From Candidatus Gottesmanbacteria bacterium (lineage in GTDB: Bacteria > Patescibacteriota > Microgenomatia > UBA10105 > UBA927): 49,876 bases of DNA. Positions 1 to 11,105 of this stretch are shown here, in pieces. Position 1 is the stretch's first letter, and the number at the start of each line of letters is the position of its first letter. Made by a program: the position numbers and the translations under genes. The DNA lies in the NCBI GenBank assembly GCA_023245355.1, contig JAHFKN010000008.1, positions 1 through 49,876 on the forward strand, read 5' to 3'. A model generated the notes under the pieces. The model saw nothing but the letters and a program-made list of their open reading frames with translations, did no database searches and had not been told where the DNA came from.

Positions 1-3272
<3,272 letters not shown>

Positions 3273-3274
3273 AC

Positions 3275-3303
3275 TTGACAATATTTATGACCTGTAGTAA
3301 AGT
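3275..3303 (+). promoter_or_regulatory. Candidate promoter of the arginine operon
   Basis: A perfect TTGACA (3275-3280) is followed after 17 bp by TAAAGT (3298-3303), which matches the -10 consensus at four of six positions. If used, transcription would start near 3310. That conflicts with a Stem I model whose 5' strand begins at 3273, so only one of the two can be right. Confidence 0.4.
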
Positions 3304-3511
3304 CTTCTTCACAAGTGAATAGGCGATGATGGTGTCGAGCACCGGAGCCGGTTTCTGAAGAAAGGAATCCAGCCGCTTATAACGCAGCAGGATGACAAGT
3401 AAGAAACAATAGTTGAGGGAAAAGATATCTTCCGTCAAGGCATATACGGGGATTTTTTGTTTTTAATACCATATCTTTTCCGAACCTGGGGTGGCACCAC
3501 GTGCACGACGT

Positions 3512-3562
3512 CCCCTTGGACTTCTCTCGGTCTTTACCGGGAGAGATCCAAGGGGATTTTTT
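3512..3562 (+). terminator. T-box regulated intrinsic terminator
   Basis: CCCCTTGGA (3512-3520) pairs perfectly with TCCAAGGGG (3547-3555). The stem is extended by CTCTC and GG pairs around a TCTTTA loop, and six T follow (3557-3562). The 5' arm is shared with the antiterminator. Confidence 0.92.
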
Positions 3563-3563
3563 A

Positions 3564-3653
3564 ATGGCTGTTAACGAGCGAATTCGTATTCGCGAGTTCT
3601 ACAGCAAATTATGGTTTCGCGCGAAGCGCAATGAGTTACGTACGAAACCATAG
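3564..3653 (+). CDS. Possible Arg-rich leader peptide (29 codons)
   Basis: An ATG at 3564 opens 29 codons ending in TAG at 3651-3653. AAGGGG (3550-3555), 8 nt upstream, could serve as ribosome site and lies in the 3' arm of the T-box terminator. Six of 29 residues are Arg, all CGN codons, in two groups (residues 6-10 and 19-26). The stop shares its last base with the GTG proposed as argH start (TAGTG), which suggests translational coupling. By analogy with amino-acid leader peptides, stalling at Arg codons could tune argH translation. This is inference; the frame could also be chance. Confidence 0.4.
   Translation: MAVNERIRIREFYSKLWFRAKRNELRTKP
3610..3652 (+). promoter_or_regulatory. Hairpin before the argH start
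   Basis: TATGGTTTCG (3610-3619) and CGAAACCATA (3643-3652) form a perfect 10-bp stem that ends one base before the argH GTG. It overlaps the second Arg group of the upstream small frame, so a ribosome there would melt it. Confidence 0.5.
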
Positions 3654-5191
3654 TGGCTATAAGTATGAAATCAAAACAAACAAATACACTTTGGGGCGCT
3701 GCATTTACTCAAGCACCCTCTGCAGCGGTGATCGCATTTACCGCCGGCAGGGACGTTGTGTGTGTGCCGCCCGCTGATACGGCGCTATTACCATACGATG
3801 TATTGGTAAATATGGCGCACGTCGTGATGCTGGCAAAAACCGGGATTATTCCGGTGCTGTGTGCATCAAAGATTCTTAAGGAACTTGCCATGCTTGAACA
3901 GTATATACACGCAGGCACGTTCATCCTGGATCCCGATAAAGAAGATGTCCACACAAATATTGAGTCGTGGTTACAGTCCCGCCTGGGTGTGGAGATAGCG
4001 GGCAACATTCATACTGCCCGGAGCCGCAATGACCAGGTGGTGACGGATATGAAGCTTTATACGCGCGATGCCGTCCTTTTGTATGTCAACAACTGTATCA
4101 GACTTACACAATCACTTCTGAAATTGGCAGAACAAACCAAGGGACTGCTTATACCCGGGTTTACCCATCATCAGCATGCGATGGTCACGACGTTCGGTCA
4201 TATAACTGCCGGATTTGCCTCCATGATTTTGCGGGATATGCAACGGTTTGAGACGTGGTATGCGCTGCATAATACGAACGCACTGGGCAACACCGTGTCC
4301 TACGGAACCAGCTATCCGGTTGATAAAAAGATGACTGCCAAACTACTGGGCTTTGACGGACCGGATCATAATTCTCTTGATGCCGTCACAAACCGCTGGG
4401 AACCTGAAGCAGACATTGCCTACGCCATATCAGTATTCATGAATCATCTGTCTCTTATCGCTGAAACGCTGATTCTTTTGTCTACCACAGAGTTCGGCAT
4501 GGTGACAATTGCTGATACCTACAGTACCGGAAGTTCCGTCATGCCGCAGAAGAAAAACCCGGACACGCTCGAGGTGATAAAAGCCAAGGCGGGATTTGTG
4601 CACGGACAGCTGATGAGTTTGTTAGGGGTAGGGAAGGGGAATTTTATCGGATATAACCGCGATTCCCAATGGACGAAATATATCGTGATGGACGTTATAC
4701 ACGAATGTCTTTCTGCCCCTGTAGTGTTGTCGGGGATTATAGAAACGATGACCATACACGGCCGCGTTATGGAATCGTGGTGTCACAAAGGGTTTATCGG
4801 GGCCACTGTCCTTATGGAACACATGGCGACAATATTTCATCTTCCGATGCGGAGGGCAAAAATTATCGTGGAAAAAGCAGTAAAGGCCAGTGCAGGTAGT
4901 GAGTGTATTACCTATGAGGCGCTTACACAGGTATTAAACGCCGAAGGTCTGGTAATCCCTATTACGAAAGCTCAGGTACTGGCATGGCAGGACCCGAAAA
5001 CGATGATTGGAAGCATGAAGTCATACGGGGGCCCCGGTAAAAACAGCATGAAATCGAGTTTGAAAAAGCTTCATAAATCTCTTGCGGCAGAGGTCTCGTG
5101 GCTGTCTAAGAAGCAGAAAGCGAAAGAATCAGCCGGGATATTGCTACGCACGTCTATAGCGTCAATTGTGAAAGGAGGTGAAACAGTATGA
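3653..5191 (+). CDS. argH: Argininosuccinate lyase
   Basis: The enzyme splits argininosuccinate into arginine and fumarate, the last step of arginine synthesis, in the cytosol. HTARSRNDQV (residues 120-129), THHQHA (171-176) and the fumarase/aspartase-superfamily signature GSSVMPQKKN (293-302) are all present. At 512 residues it is longer than the usual 450-470, mainly through a Lys/Ser-rich C-terminal extension. The start is GTG at 3653, overlapping the stop of the Arg-rich small frame; an in-frame ATG at 3665 is the alternative, and neither has a Shine-Dalgarno. It is first in the arg operon behind the T-box, and its TGA overlaps the argG start (ATGA). Confidence 0.95.
   Translation: MAISMKSKQTNTLWGAAFTQAPSAAVIAFTAGRDVVCVPPADTALLPYDVLVNMAHVVMLAKTGIIPVLCASKILKELAMLEQYIHAGTFILDPDKEDVHTNIESWLQSRLGVEIAGNIHTARSRNDQVVTDMKLYTRDAVLLYVNNCIRLTQSLLKLAEQTKGLLIPGFTHHQHAMVTTFGHITAGFASMILRDMQRFETWYALHNTNALGNTVSYGTSYPVDKKMTAKLLGFDGPDHNSLDAVTNRWEPEADIAYAISVFMNHLSLIAETLILLSTTEFGMVTIADTYSTGSSVMPQKKNPDTLEVIKAKAGFVHGQLMSLLGVGKGNFIGYNRDSQWTKYIVMDVIHECLSAPVVLSGIIETMTIHGRVMESWCHKGFIGATVLMEHMATIFHLPMRRAKIIVEKAVKASAGSECITYEALTQVLNAEGLVIPITKAQVLAWQDPKTMIGSMKSYGGPGKNSMKSSLKKLHKSLAAEVSWLSKKQKAKESAGILLRTSIASIVKGGETV
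5171..5180 (+). promoter_or_regulatory. Shine-Dalgarno of argG
   Basis: AAAGGAGGTG at 5171-5180, 7 nt before the ATG at 5188, is a near-perfect ribosome site inside the end of argH. It selects 5188 over the internal ATG at 5251, which would give the more usual ArgG N-terminus. Confidence 0.85.
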
Positions 5192-6429
5192 AACAACAGA
5201 CTACCTATCAGAAAGTGGCGTCGTATGAGGCTAAAAAGGGAGAAGTGAAAATGGTTCTGCTCCTCTATAGCGGAGGGCTGGATACCAGCGTCATGCTCAA
5301 ATGGATTATTGATGAATATCATGCTGACGTGGTGACGCTGACGATGGATTTAGGTCAACAGGGGGACGACCTTTCCGCAATTCAGAAAAAAGCGCTGAAA
5401 TTCGGTGCGAAAAAAGCGATCGTTCTGGATGTGAAAGATGAATTTGCCCGGAAATACATCTCCTTGGGGATTAAGGCAAATGCCAGCTATCAGGGTGAAT
5501 ATCATTTGTCGACGCCCATAGGCCGCGCAATTACTGCCGCCAAAGCCATTGAAATCGCGGCCACGGTCGGTGCAGATGCAATTGCCCATGGATGTACGGG
5601 TAAAGGGAACGATCAGGTGCGGTTTGAAGGGTACATGCTTACCCTTAACCCTGATATCAAAATTATCGCCCCTGTCCGTGAGTGGAATATGGACAGGAAC
5701 GAAGAGATAGCCTATGCGGAAAAATACGGAATTCCCGTGCCTGCTTCCGTCGATTTCCCCTATAGCGTGGATGACAATATGTGGGGTATGACCTGGGAGG
5801 GCGGCGAAATAGAGGATCCGCAGTATATTCCTAAGGTGGAGAAGTTTTTGACGACCTACACGCTTGCCAAAAACGCGCCGGACAAAGAAGAATTCATTAC
5901 GCTCAGCTTTACAAAGGGTATCCCGACGCAGTTAAACGGCAAAAAAATGAAATTAGCGGCACTTATTACGGCGCTCAATGGTATTGCGGGATCTCACGGG
6001 GTCGGTGTGGTTCATTTGGTAGAAGACCGGCTTATCGGCCTTAAGGACCGCGGTGTATACGAGCTTCCGGCAGGACATGTGATCATTTCTGCACATAAAG
6101 CATTGGAGCAATATGTATCGACCCGGGAATCGAATGAACTGAAAAATCAGATGGATATAAAATGGGCATATCTTTGTTATGGTGCGAAATGGTTTGATCC
6201 TGTTATGGATGCAATAAACAGCTTTAACGCCGCGGTAAACGAGAAAGTAACCGGGGTAGTGACCATAAAGCTATATAAAGGAATGGCTACCATAGTAGCC
6301 ATGACGAGTCCGTTTGCTATGCATCATGCATCGTTTACGACAAACGGGGGATATTCGTATAACGTAAATGCGAGTGCAGGATTCATTGAAGTATATTCGC
6401 TGCAGATGAAGTTAGCACATCAGAGGTGA
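5188..6429 (+). CDS. argG: Argininosuccinate synthase
   Basis: The enzyme joins citrulline and aspartate with ATP to give argininosuccinate. The ATP-binding P-loop YSGGLDTS is at residues 27-34, and HGCTGKGNDQVRFE and DDNMWG, typical of the family, follow. Length (413 residues) is normal. About 20 residues precede the usual start; they are kept because of the strong ribosome site at 5171-5180, but an ATG at 5251 is also possible. The 4-bp overlap with argH implies coupled translation and T-box control. Confidence 0.95.
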   Translation: MKQQTTYQKVASYEAKKGEVKMVLLLYSGGLDTSVMLKWIIDEYHADVVTLTMDLGQQGDDLSAIQKKALKFGAKKAIVLDVKDEFARKYISLGIKANASYQGEYHLSTPIGRAITAAKAIEIAATVGADAIAHGCTGKGNDQVRFEGYMLTLNPDIKIIAPVREWNMDRNEEIAYAEKYGIPVPASVDFPYSVDDNMWGMTWEGGEIEDPQYIPKVEKFLTTYTLAKNAPDKEEFITLSFTKGIPTQLNGKKMKLAALITALNGIAGSHGVGVVHLVEDRLIGLKDRGVYELPAGHVIISAHKALEQYVSTRESNELKNQMDIKWAYLCYGAKWFDPVMDAINSFNAAVNEKVTGVVTIKLYKGMATIVAMTSPFAMHHASFTTNGGYSYNVNASAGFIEVYSLQMKLAHQR

Positions 6430-6460
6430 GGTACGTGTGTACGTTGCGATGTTGCCGAAA

Positions 6461-6508
6461 ACGGGAGCATTCTAGAGGCTCCCGTAACGGCCGAAAAAGG
6501 TATAGAAT
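6461..6508 (+). promoter_or_regulatory. Hairpin and internal promoter before argF
   Basis: ACGGGAGC (6461-6468) and GCTCCCGT (6478-6485) form an 8-bp stem with no T-run after it, so it is more likely an mRNA-processing or stability element than a terminator. TAGAAT (6503-6508) follows, 9 nt before the argF ATG. argF and argS may therefore have a second, T-box-independent promoter. Confidence 0.45.
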
Positions 6509-6517
6509 ACGGGGCAA

Positions 6518-7468
6518 ATGCCTATGAAACGAAAACGTGATCTGCTTTCTATTGTTGATCTTTCCCGCAGGGATATCCTGGATATCCTGGCTATTGCCGA
6601 CAAACTGAAGCGTAGGCTCAAAAAAACCGGAAAAAATAAACCGATCCTGAAAGGGAAAACACTCATTATGGTGTTTGAAAAACCGAGTCTGCGCACACAC
6701 GCCTCGTTCGATATCGGCATGTTCCAGCTGGGCGGGCATGCGTTGTATTTCGGCCCGGAACATATCGGCTTGGGGGTCCGTGAGCCCGTGCAGCATGCGG
6801 CCACGGTGCTTTCCGGTATGGGGAGTATTATTATGGCGCGGGTATATTCACATCAGACACTTACCGAATTGGCGCGGTGTTCCTCGGTGCCGGTCATTAA
6901 CGGGTTATCTGACTTGGAACACCCGTGTCAGATTTTGGCGGATATCATGACGATGGTGGAGCATAAGCGCAGTCTGCATCGTCTCCGTGTCGCATTTGTC
7001 GGAGACGGCAATAACAATGTCACGCATTCCTTAGCCCTCGCATGCGGATTATTAGGAATGCACATTGCTGTTGCCAGTCCCAAAGGATATGTCATGAAGC
7101 CGGAAGTGGCAGCAAAAGCGCGCAGCCTTGCGGCAAAATACGGCGGGTCAGTCATCGAAACGCTACGCCCGGAAACCGCGGTGAAGCACGCTGACGTGGT
7201 ATACACCGATACGTGGATCAGCATGGGTGCCGAAAAGGAGAAAAATAAACGGCTTAAAGTGTTCCGTTCTTATCAGGTGAATGAAAAACTCATGCGTTTG
7301 GCTAATCCTGACGCGATATTTATGCACGATATGCCGGCACATCTGGGGAACGAAGTCACAAAAGAGGTATTTGACGGTCCGCAGTCGGTGGTATATGACC
7401 AGGCTGAAAACAGGCTGCATGCGCAAAAAGGATTAATCGTGTTTCTTTTGAAGAACAAAAAGAAGTAA
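6518..7468 (+). CDS. argF: Ornithine carbamoyltransferase
   Basis: The protein carries the carbamoyltransferase pattern: phosphate-binding EKPSLRTH (residues 54-61, usually STRTR), HPCQ (135-138), VGDGNNNVTHS in the second domain and MHDMPAH (269-275). It should make citrulline from ornithine and carbamoyl phosphate, feeding argG. Two active-site motifs deviate: STRTR is SLRTH and the ornithine-loop HCLP is HDMP, so the usual Cys is Asp. Other transcarbamylases (acetyl- or succinylornithine, putrescine) also vary here, but the location between argG and argS makes ornithine the best guess. Length (316) is normal. The start at 6518 is chosen over an ATG two codons later. Confidence 0.88.
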   Translation: MPMKRKRDLLSIVDLSRRDILDILAIADKLKRRLKKTGKNKPILKGKTLIMVFEKPSLRTHASFDIGMFQLGGHALYFGPEHIGLGVREPVQHAATVLSGMGSIIMARVYSHQTLTELARCSSVPVINGLSDLEHPCQILADIMTMVEHKRSLHRLRVAFVGDGNNNVTHSLALACGLLGMHIAVASPKGYVMKPEVAAKARSLAAKYGGSVIETLRPETAVKHADVVYTDTWISMGAEKEKNKRLKVFRSYQVNEKLMRLANPDAIFMHDMPAHLGNEVTKEVFDGPQSVVYDQAENRLHAQKGLIVFLLKNKKK

Positions 7469-7493
7469 GGTAAGATGTGAATACACATAGAGT

Positions 7494-9329
7494 ATGAAAG
7501 ATGCAATCCAATCACTCCTTATATCAGTGCTTTCCGAAATGGGGGTTACTGATGTTGTGCCCGATGTCACCATCGCAGAAGATTCCCGGTTCGGGGAGTA
7601 CACGACAAACGTGGCACTAAAGCTTGCGAAGTCCCTCAAAAAGTCTCCGATGGATATCGCACTACAGGTTAAAGAATTGATAGAAAAGCAAAAAATGGCT
7701 GGTAGCCAGAGAGACCATGATCAAAATATCAACAAAATAGATCAGAAGTATTCAGGTATTACCGGAATACAGAGACTATTACAGGATATAGATCATATTG
7801 ATGTCGTTGCGCCCGGGTTCTGTAATGTGTCATTGACCGAAGCTAGCTTAAGCAATCGGGTTCATCAAGTGCTAAAAGACCGGGAGAGCTACGGGAAGAG
7901 CCAAACACTGGTTCCGCTTGAGTTAAAGGGCGAAGCGGATCCGAATGCCAAGCGGATTATGGTCGAATTTGCCCACCCCAACACGCACAAAGCCTTTCAT
8001 ATCGGGCATTTACGCAACATCACGACAGGCGAAAGTCTTGTGCGTCTGTTGGAGGCGACAGGGCATGAGGTGATCCGGGCAAATTACCAGGGGGATGTGG
8101 GGATGCATATTGCCAAGTGCTTATGGGCGATGAAAAATCTTCCTGAATGCGATCCTGCGTCTGTCCGGGGCAAAGACATTCATGAGCGGGTTGAGTTTTT
8201 GGGGAAAGCATATGCTGCCGGGAGCACGAGGTATGAAGCCGATGAGGCGGTAAAGTCAGCAACCGGAGCAATAAACAAACAGATTTACGCCAAAGACTCT
8301 GCTATATACCCTTTGTATCAGGAAACGCGCGCATGGAGCCTGGAGTACTTCACTGCTATCTATAAACGGGTGAATTCTCATTATGACCGGTTTTATTTTG
8401 AGAGTGAATTTTATGAATTAGGCAAAAAGTATGTGACTGACGGTGTTACCAAAGGGATTTTTGAGGAAAGTGACGGCGCGATTATTTTCCCGGGAGAGAA
8501 ATACGGTCTCCACAACCGCGTGTTTATCACAAAAGAGCAAAATGCCACGTATGAGGGGAAAGAGATCGGCTTGGGAAGGGTGCAGTTTGATGAGTATCAT
8601 CCCGGTCTTATTATGCATGTTGTCGGCCCGGAGCAGGCCGGTTACTTTCAGGTGTTGTTTGCAGCCCTAGCCCACGTGTTTCCGGATACGAAGGGGAAAG
8701 AATATCACAAGGTCTATGGCTGGGTAAAATTAAAACACGGGAAGATGAGCAGCCGCACCGGGCAGGTTGTGTTGGGTGAATGGCTTCTGGATGAAGCGAA
8801 GAAATCAATCTATGAGATACTAAAGCAAAGTAAATCAAACTATACAGAAGAAGATCAGGAAGAGATTGCAGAAAAGGGAGCAATAGCTGCCGTAAAATAC
8901 GCATTTTTACGGGTGGGCACCGATCAGGAAATTTCATTTGATCTTAAAGAGTCTGTTTCGTTTGACGGGGATTCCGGTCCGTATCTTCTGTATACCTATG
9001 CCCGGTGTAAGAGTGTGCTCCGGAAAGCGCAAAGCGATACGTCGAATGCGAAAGGTTCAGAAGCCGAAAACGAAGCAATGCATCCTGAAGAGCGCGCACT
9101 TCTGCGGTTGATCAGTTTTTATCCGGAAGTTGTAGCTGATGCGGCACGAAATCTATCCCCGAATACGCTTTGCACGTATCTGTTCCGGCTTGCGTCAGCA
9201 TTTAACCTGCTCTATCAGAAGTATCCGATTGTCGGATCTACTGAGCGCATCAATCTCACCGATGCAGCTGCACAGGTATTGCATAATGGACTGTATCTGT
9301 TGGGTATTCAGACTGCTGAACGCATGTAA
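7494..9329 (+). CDS. argS: Arginyl-tRNA synthetase
   Basis: Class I synthetase that charges tRNA-Arg. HIGH is at residues 169-172 (FHIGHLRN) and the KMSS loop appears intact near residue 416 (HGKMSSRTG), followed by the C-terminal anticodon-binding helical domain. The N-terminal Add1 domain has a polar insertion around residues 62-90 (Gln/Lys/Asp-rich). Length is 611. It lies 25 bp after argF and ends the operon. Placing argS behind a T-box together with arginine synthesis lets the charging state of tRNA-Arg control both supply and charging. Confidence 0.95.
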   Translation: MKDAIQSLLISVLSEMGVTDVVPDVTIAEDSRFGEYTTNVALKLAKSLKKSPMDIALQVKELIEKQKMAGSQRDHDQNINKIDQKYSGITGIQRLLQDIDHIDVVAPGFCNVSLTEASLSNRVHQVLKDRESYGKSQTLVPLELKGEADPNAKRIMVEFAHPNTHKAFHIGHLRNITTGESLVRLLEATGHEVIRANYQGDVGMHIAKCLWAMKNLPECDPASVRGKDIHERVEFLGKAYAAGSTRYEADEAVKSATGAINKQIYAKDSAIYPLYQETRAWSLEYFTAIYKRVNSHYDRFYFESEFYELGKKYVTDGVTKGIFEESDGAIIFPGEKYGLHNRVFITKEQNATYEGKEIGLGRVQFDEYHPGLIMHVVGPEQAGYFQVLFAALAHVFPDTKGKEYHKVYGWVKLKHGKMSSRTGQVVLGEWLLDEAKKSIYEILKQSKSNYTEEDQEEIAEKGAIAAVKYAFLRVGTDQEISFDLKESVSFDGDSGPYLLYTYARCKSVLRKAQSDTSNAKGSEAENEAMHPEERALLRLISFYPEVVADAARNLSPNTLCTYLFRLASAFNLLYQKYPIVGSTERINLTDAAAQVLHNGLYLLGIQTAERM

Positions 9330-9355
9330 TCTCCGCGTATGGCTAATTAGAGGGG

Positions 9356-9700
9356 TTATCTTACGGTCAATCGGGCGCGTGAGCGTTGTTCCCGTGAAGA
9401 TGTAAGACCAAAGATGCTCTCAAAGCCTTTCATGGCAATGTTTTTCCGGACGCTGCGGCTGATTCCGGAAAATTGTACGGTTGCTTTATTTTCAGCCTCG
9501 GCCAGTCTGCGTGCATGGATAAGAACTGAGAGTCCGGTATCGTTTATATGTGTAAATGCATGTAAATTTATCGTGATAGGGAATCTCGCATTGGGTTTGG
9601 TTTCCCTGAGCAATGCGTTGAGTTGTTGCTGAAGTGATGTTCTGAACGCATCGACGTTTGTATTTGTAACATTTGCCTCGTCGAGCTCCGGAGTGATCAT
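9356..9700 (-). CDS. STAS-domain protein (anti-sigma antagonist type)
   Basis: The 114-residue protein fits a single STAS domain (SpoIIAA/RsbV fold): a central beta-strand TINLHAFTHIN, the turn DTG (54-56) and the helix LSVLIHARRLAEAE. In partner-switching antagonists this turn is DSSG or DSTG with a phosphorylated Ser or Thr; here the corresponding residue is Thr55. No anti-sigma kinase or sigma factor is nearby. It runs convergent to argS with 26 bp between, and starts 7 nt after a TATAAT box. Confidence 0.75.
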   Translation of the reverse strand: MITPELDEANVTNTNVDAFRTSLQQQLNALLRETKPNARFPITINLHAFTHINDTGLSVLIHARRLAEAENKATVQFSGISRSVRKNIAMKGFESIFGLTSSREQRSRARLTVR

Positions 9701-9707
9701 CGGGGTT

Positions 9708-9713
9708 ATTATA
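9708..9713 (-). promoter_or_regulatory. -10 box of the STAS gene
   Basis: TATAAT on the minus strand, 7 nt before the ATG at 9700, which predicts a leaderless or nearly leaderless mRNA. Confidence 0.65.
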
Positions 9714-9908
9714 TCGCTCTATCTATTGATGTCAACTATTCCGGGTACGGGAAATTGCGCATAGGAATGAGTGTGACAGTTCACAAAATCTGCATACATA
9801 TCCCCGCTGTATTGATTGTTCGTATGCTCCGCGTTATGGTGTAACTGGATTTTCACTTCTCTTTCTTCTTTCAACTTAGTGTGTCGGTACGAATTCTTGG
9901 GGACTAGT

Positions 9909-10247
9909 ATGACAAGACATCGACTCGAAGCCGCAGAACAAGCGGACATGCTGGATGCGTTAAACGGACTTATCGACGCAAAAGACCCCGTGCGTAGGGG
10001 GAGACTGGTACGAAGCGTGATCAATGCATGGGGAGAAAAAGATCATGCAGGTGCCGGCGATTTAGCTGATTTAATCCTTTCGCTCGACGATCCGGTCCGC
10101 AGTCTTACAAGAACGGAAGTCATGACGTATTTACAGGAGCATCCCGGTTTTTGGAATCAGGAGCGCGATGATGCGCTGCGTCAGGCAATTTTGCGGGATC
10201 AGCAAAGCGGCAGATTTCCGAGAAGCCCGTTCGGATCATGGAAATAA
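9909..10247 (+). CDS. Hypothetical protein, 112 residues
   Basis: Not recognised. The product is charged and soluble, probably all-helical, beginning MTRHRLEAAEQADMLDAL, with no membrane segment. The ATG at 9909 is chosen over upstream in-frame starts because the extra residues (Cys/Phe/Trp-rich) look like translated non-coding DNA; GGGGA lies 6 nt before it. The next gene may begin within its end or shortly after, so the two are probably co-transcribed. Confidence 0.6.
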   Translation: MTRHRLEAAEQADMLDALNGLIDAKDPVRRGRLVRSVINAWGEKDHAGAGDLADLILSLDDPVRSLTRTEVMTYLQEHPGFWNQERDDALRQAILRDQQSGRFPRSPFGSWK

Positions 10248-10294
10248 CGGGTCTTGCCTGGTGTCTATATACACGAGAAAAGAGGGGGCGTGAT

Positions 10295-10531
10295 ATGAGA
10301 TATGAACGGCTACCAAAACCATGCAGGATACTCAAGCGTTTAGGCAGATGTACGAGAGAAAAGCCCTGTGAATTTCCGTTGGGGTTGGATGGGTGTTTTA
10401 CGGCGTACGAGCAGGAAGCGGATTCGGCAAAACCCGCGCTTGTTGAGATGTTGGATATGACCACGGACCTTCACGAAGAAACAAATGAGTACGGCAAAAA
10501 AGTGCAGGTGTTCGGGCGCCGTGTGTGGTAA
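10295..10531 (+). CDS. Small Cys-containing hypothetical protein
   Basis: Seventy-eight residues, not recognised. Four Cys lie in the N-terminal half (C9, C18, C24 and C32 in the pattern C-x8-C-x5-C-x7-C), which could bind a metal. The start at 10295 has a purine-rich AGAGGGGG about 7 nt upstream. An in-frame ATG at 10238 would overlap the previous gene by 10 bp and is less likely. Confidence 0.55.
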   Translation: MRYERLPKPCRILKRLGRCTREKPCEFPLGLDGCFTAYEQEADSAKPALVEMLDMTTDLHEETNEYGKKVQVFGRRVW

Positions 10532-10565
10532 ACGGGGTTGATAGTACCGGAGCCTTGTATAGTCA

Positions 10566-11084
10566 TTACACGCCCGCAGGAACGCCATTCCTGAGCGCGT
10601 GATCGTGGAGCCGTGCGTGATGCTGATAGGAGAGGATCATCAGGGGGATTTTTGCTGCTACGTACCCGAGAATTCCTGAGATAACATCACCGGAAAATTC
10701 TACATTGTGCGGGCCGAGATGATAAAAAAACATGGGGGATTCGACAAGAACGTTTGTTGCAACCACGGTTAAAAATCCGAGTGTTCGCACGAGAGGAGCC
10801 GGCATATGCAGATGATTGATGGCAATTTCTTCCCCGATATGGACGCCGAATGTGAGGAGTTCCGTTTCCGAAAAATTACCGTAGTGTTTTTCCAACAGCG
10901 TTCCCTGCGGAAAAATGCCGCGGTCCCGATATAGCCGGTGTAATTCTACTCCTCCGGCTGCTGCGTCCGCTGCAATCCAGCTAAACGCGGCTCCTCTGGC
11001 AACGGCGCGTGACACCCGGGTATTCCGTTCGGTTTCTTTTGTAGCCACAATAGTGCAAGAGTATAGGGGATAGGGGGACATCAT
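10566..11084 (-). CDS. Hypothetical membrane protein
   Basis: Up to 172 residues, not recognised. Two hydrophobic stretches (about residues 100-120 and 129-150) are likely membrane helices, with a His-rich end (SYQHHARLHDH). An alternative GTG start at 11048 lies 11 nt behind a TATACT box and would remove 12 residues. It follows the Nramp-related gene by 21 bp on the same strand, so it may belong to that transport operon. Confidence 0.6.
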   Translation of the reverse strand: MMSPYPLYSCTIVATKETERNTRVSRAVARGAAFSWIAADAAAGGVELHRLYRDRGIFPQGTLLEKHYGNFSETELLTFGVHIGEEIAINHLHMPAPLVRTLGFLTVVATNVLVESPMFFYHLGPHNVEFSGDVISGILGYVAAKIPLMILSYQHHARLHDHALRNGVPAGV

Positions 11085-11105
11085 TCAAGATGTTTCTACG
11101 ATGAA

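Larger units (their letters stand above)
3273..3563 (+). promoter_or_regulatory. T-box riboswitch leader of the arginine operon
   Basis: The segment 3488-3501 matches the T-box consensus AGGGUGGNACCGCG at 11 of 13 fixed positions. Its UGGC (3492-3495) would pair with a tRNA ending in G73-CCA. GGGG (3488-3491) can pair with CCCC (3512-3515) to form the antiterminator, and the same CCCC is the base of the following terminator, so the two folds exclude each other. An upstream stem pairs 3418-3429 with 3471-3482. A possible Stem I pairs 3273-3277 with 3396-3400 and 3291-3295 with 3387-3391, placing AGTA (3296-3299) opposite CGC-A (3383-3386), an Arg specifier codon. The T-box and terminator are clear; Stem I and the specifier are tentative. 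Uncharged tRNA-Arg should turn on the downstream argHGFS genes. Confidence 0.85.

Noticed and set aside
6461-6485. Hairpin between argG and argF as terminator
   Set aside because: No T-run follows, and argF and argS fit the same operon.
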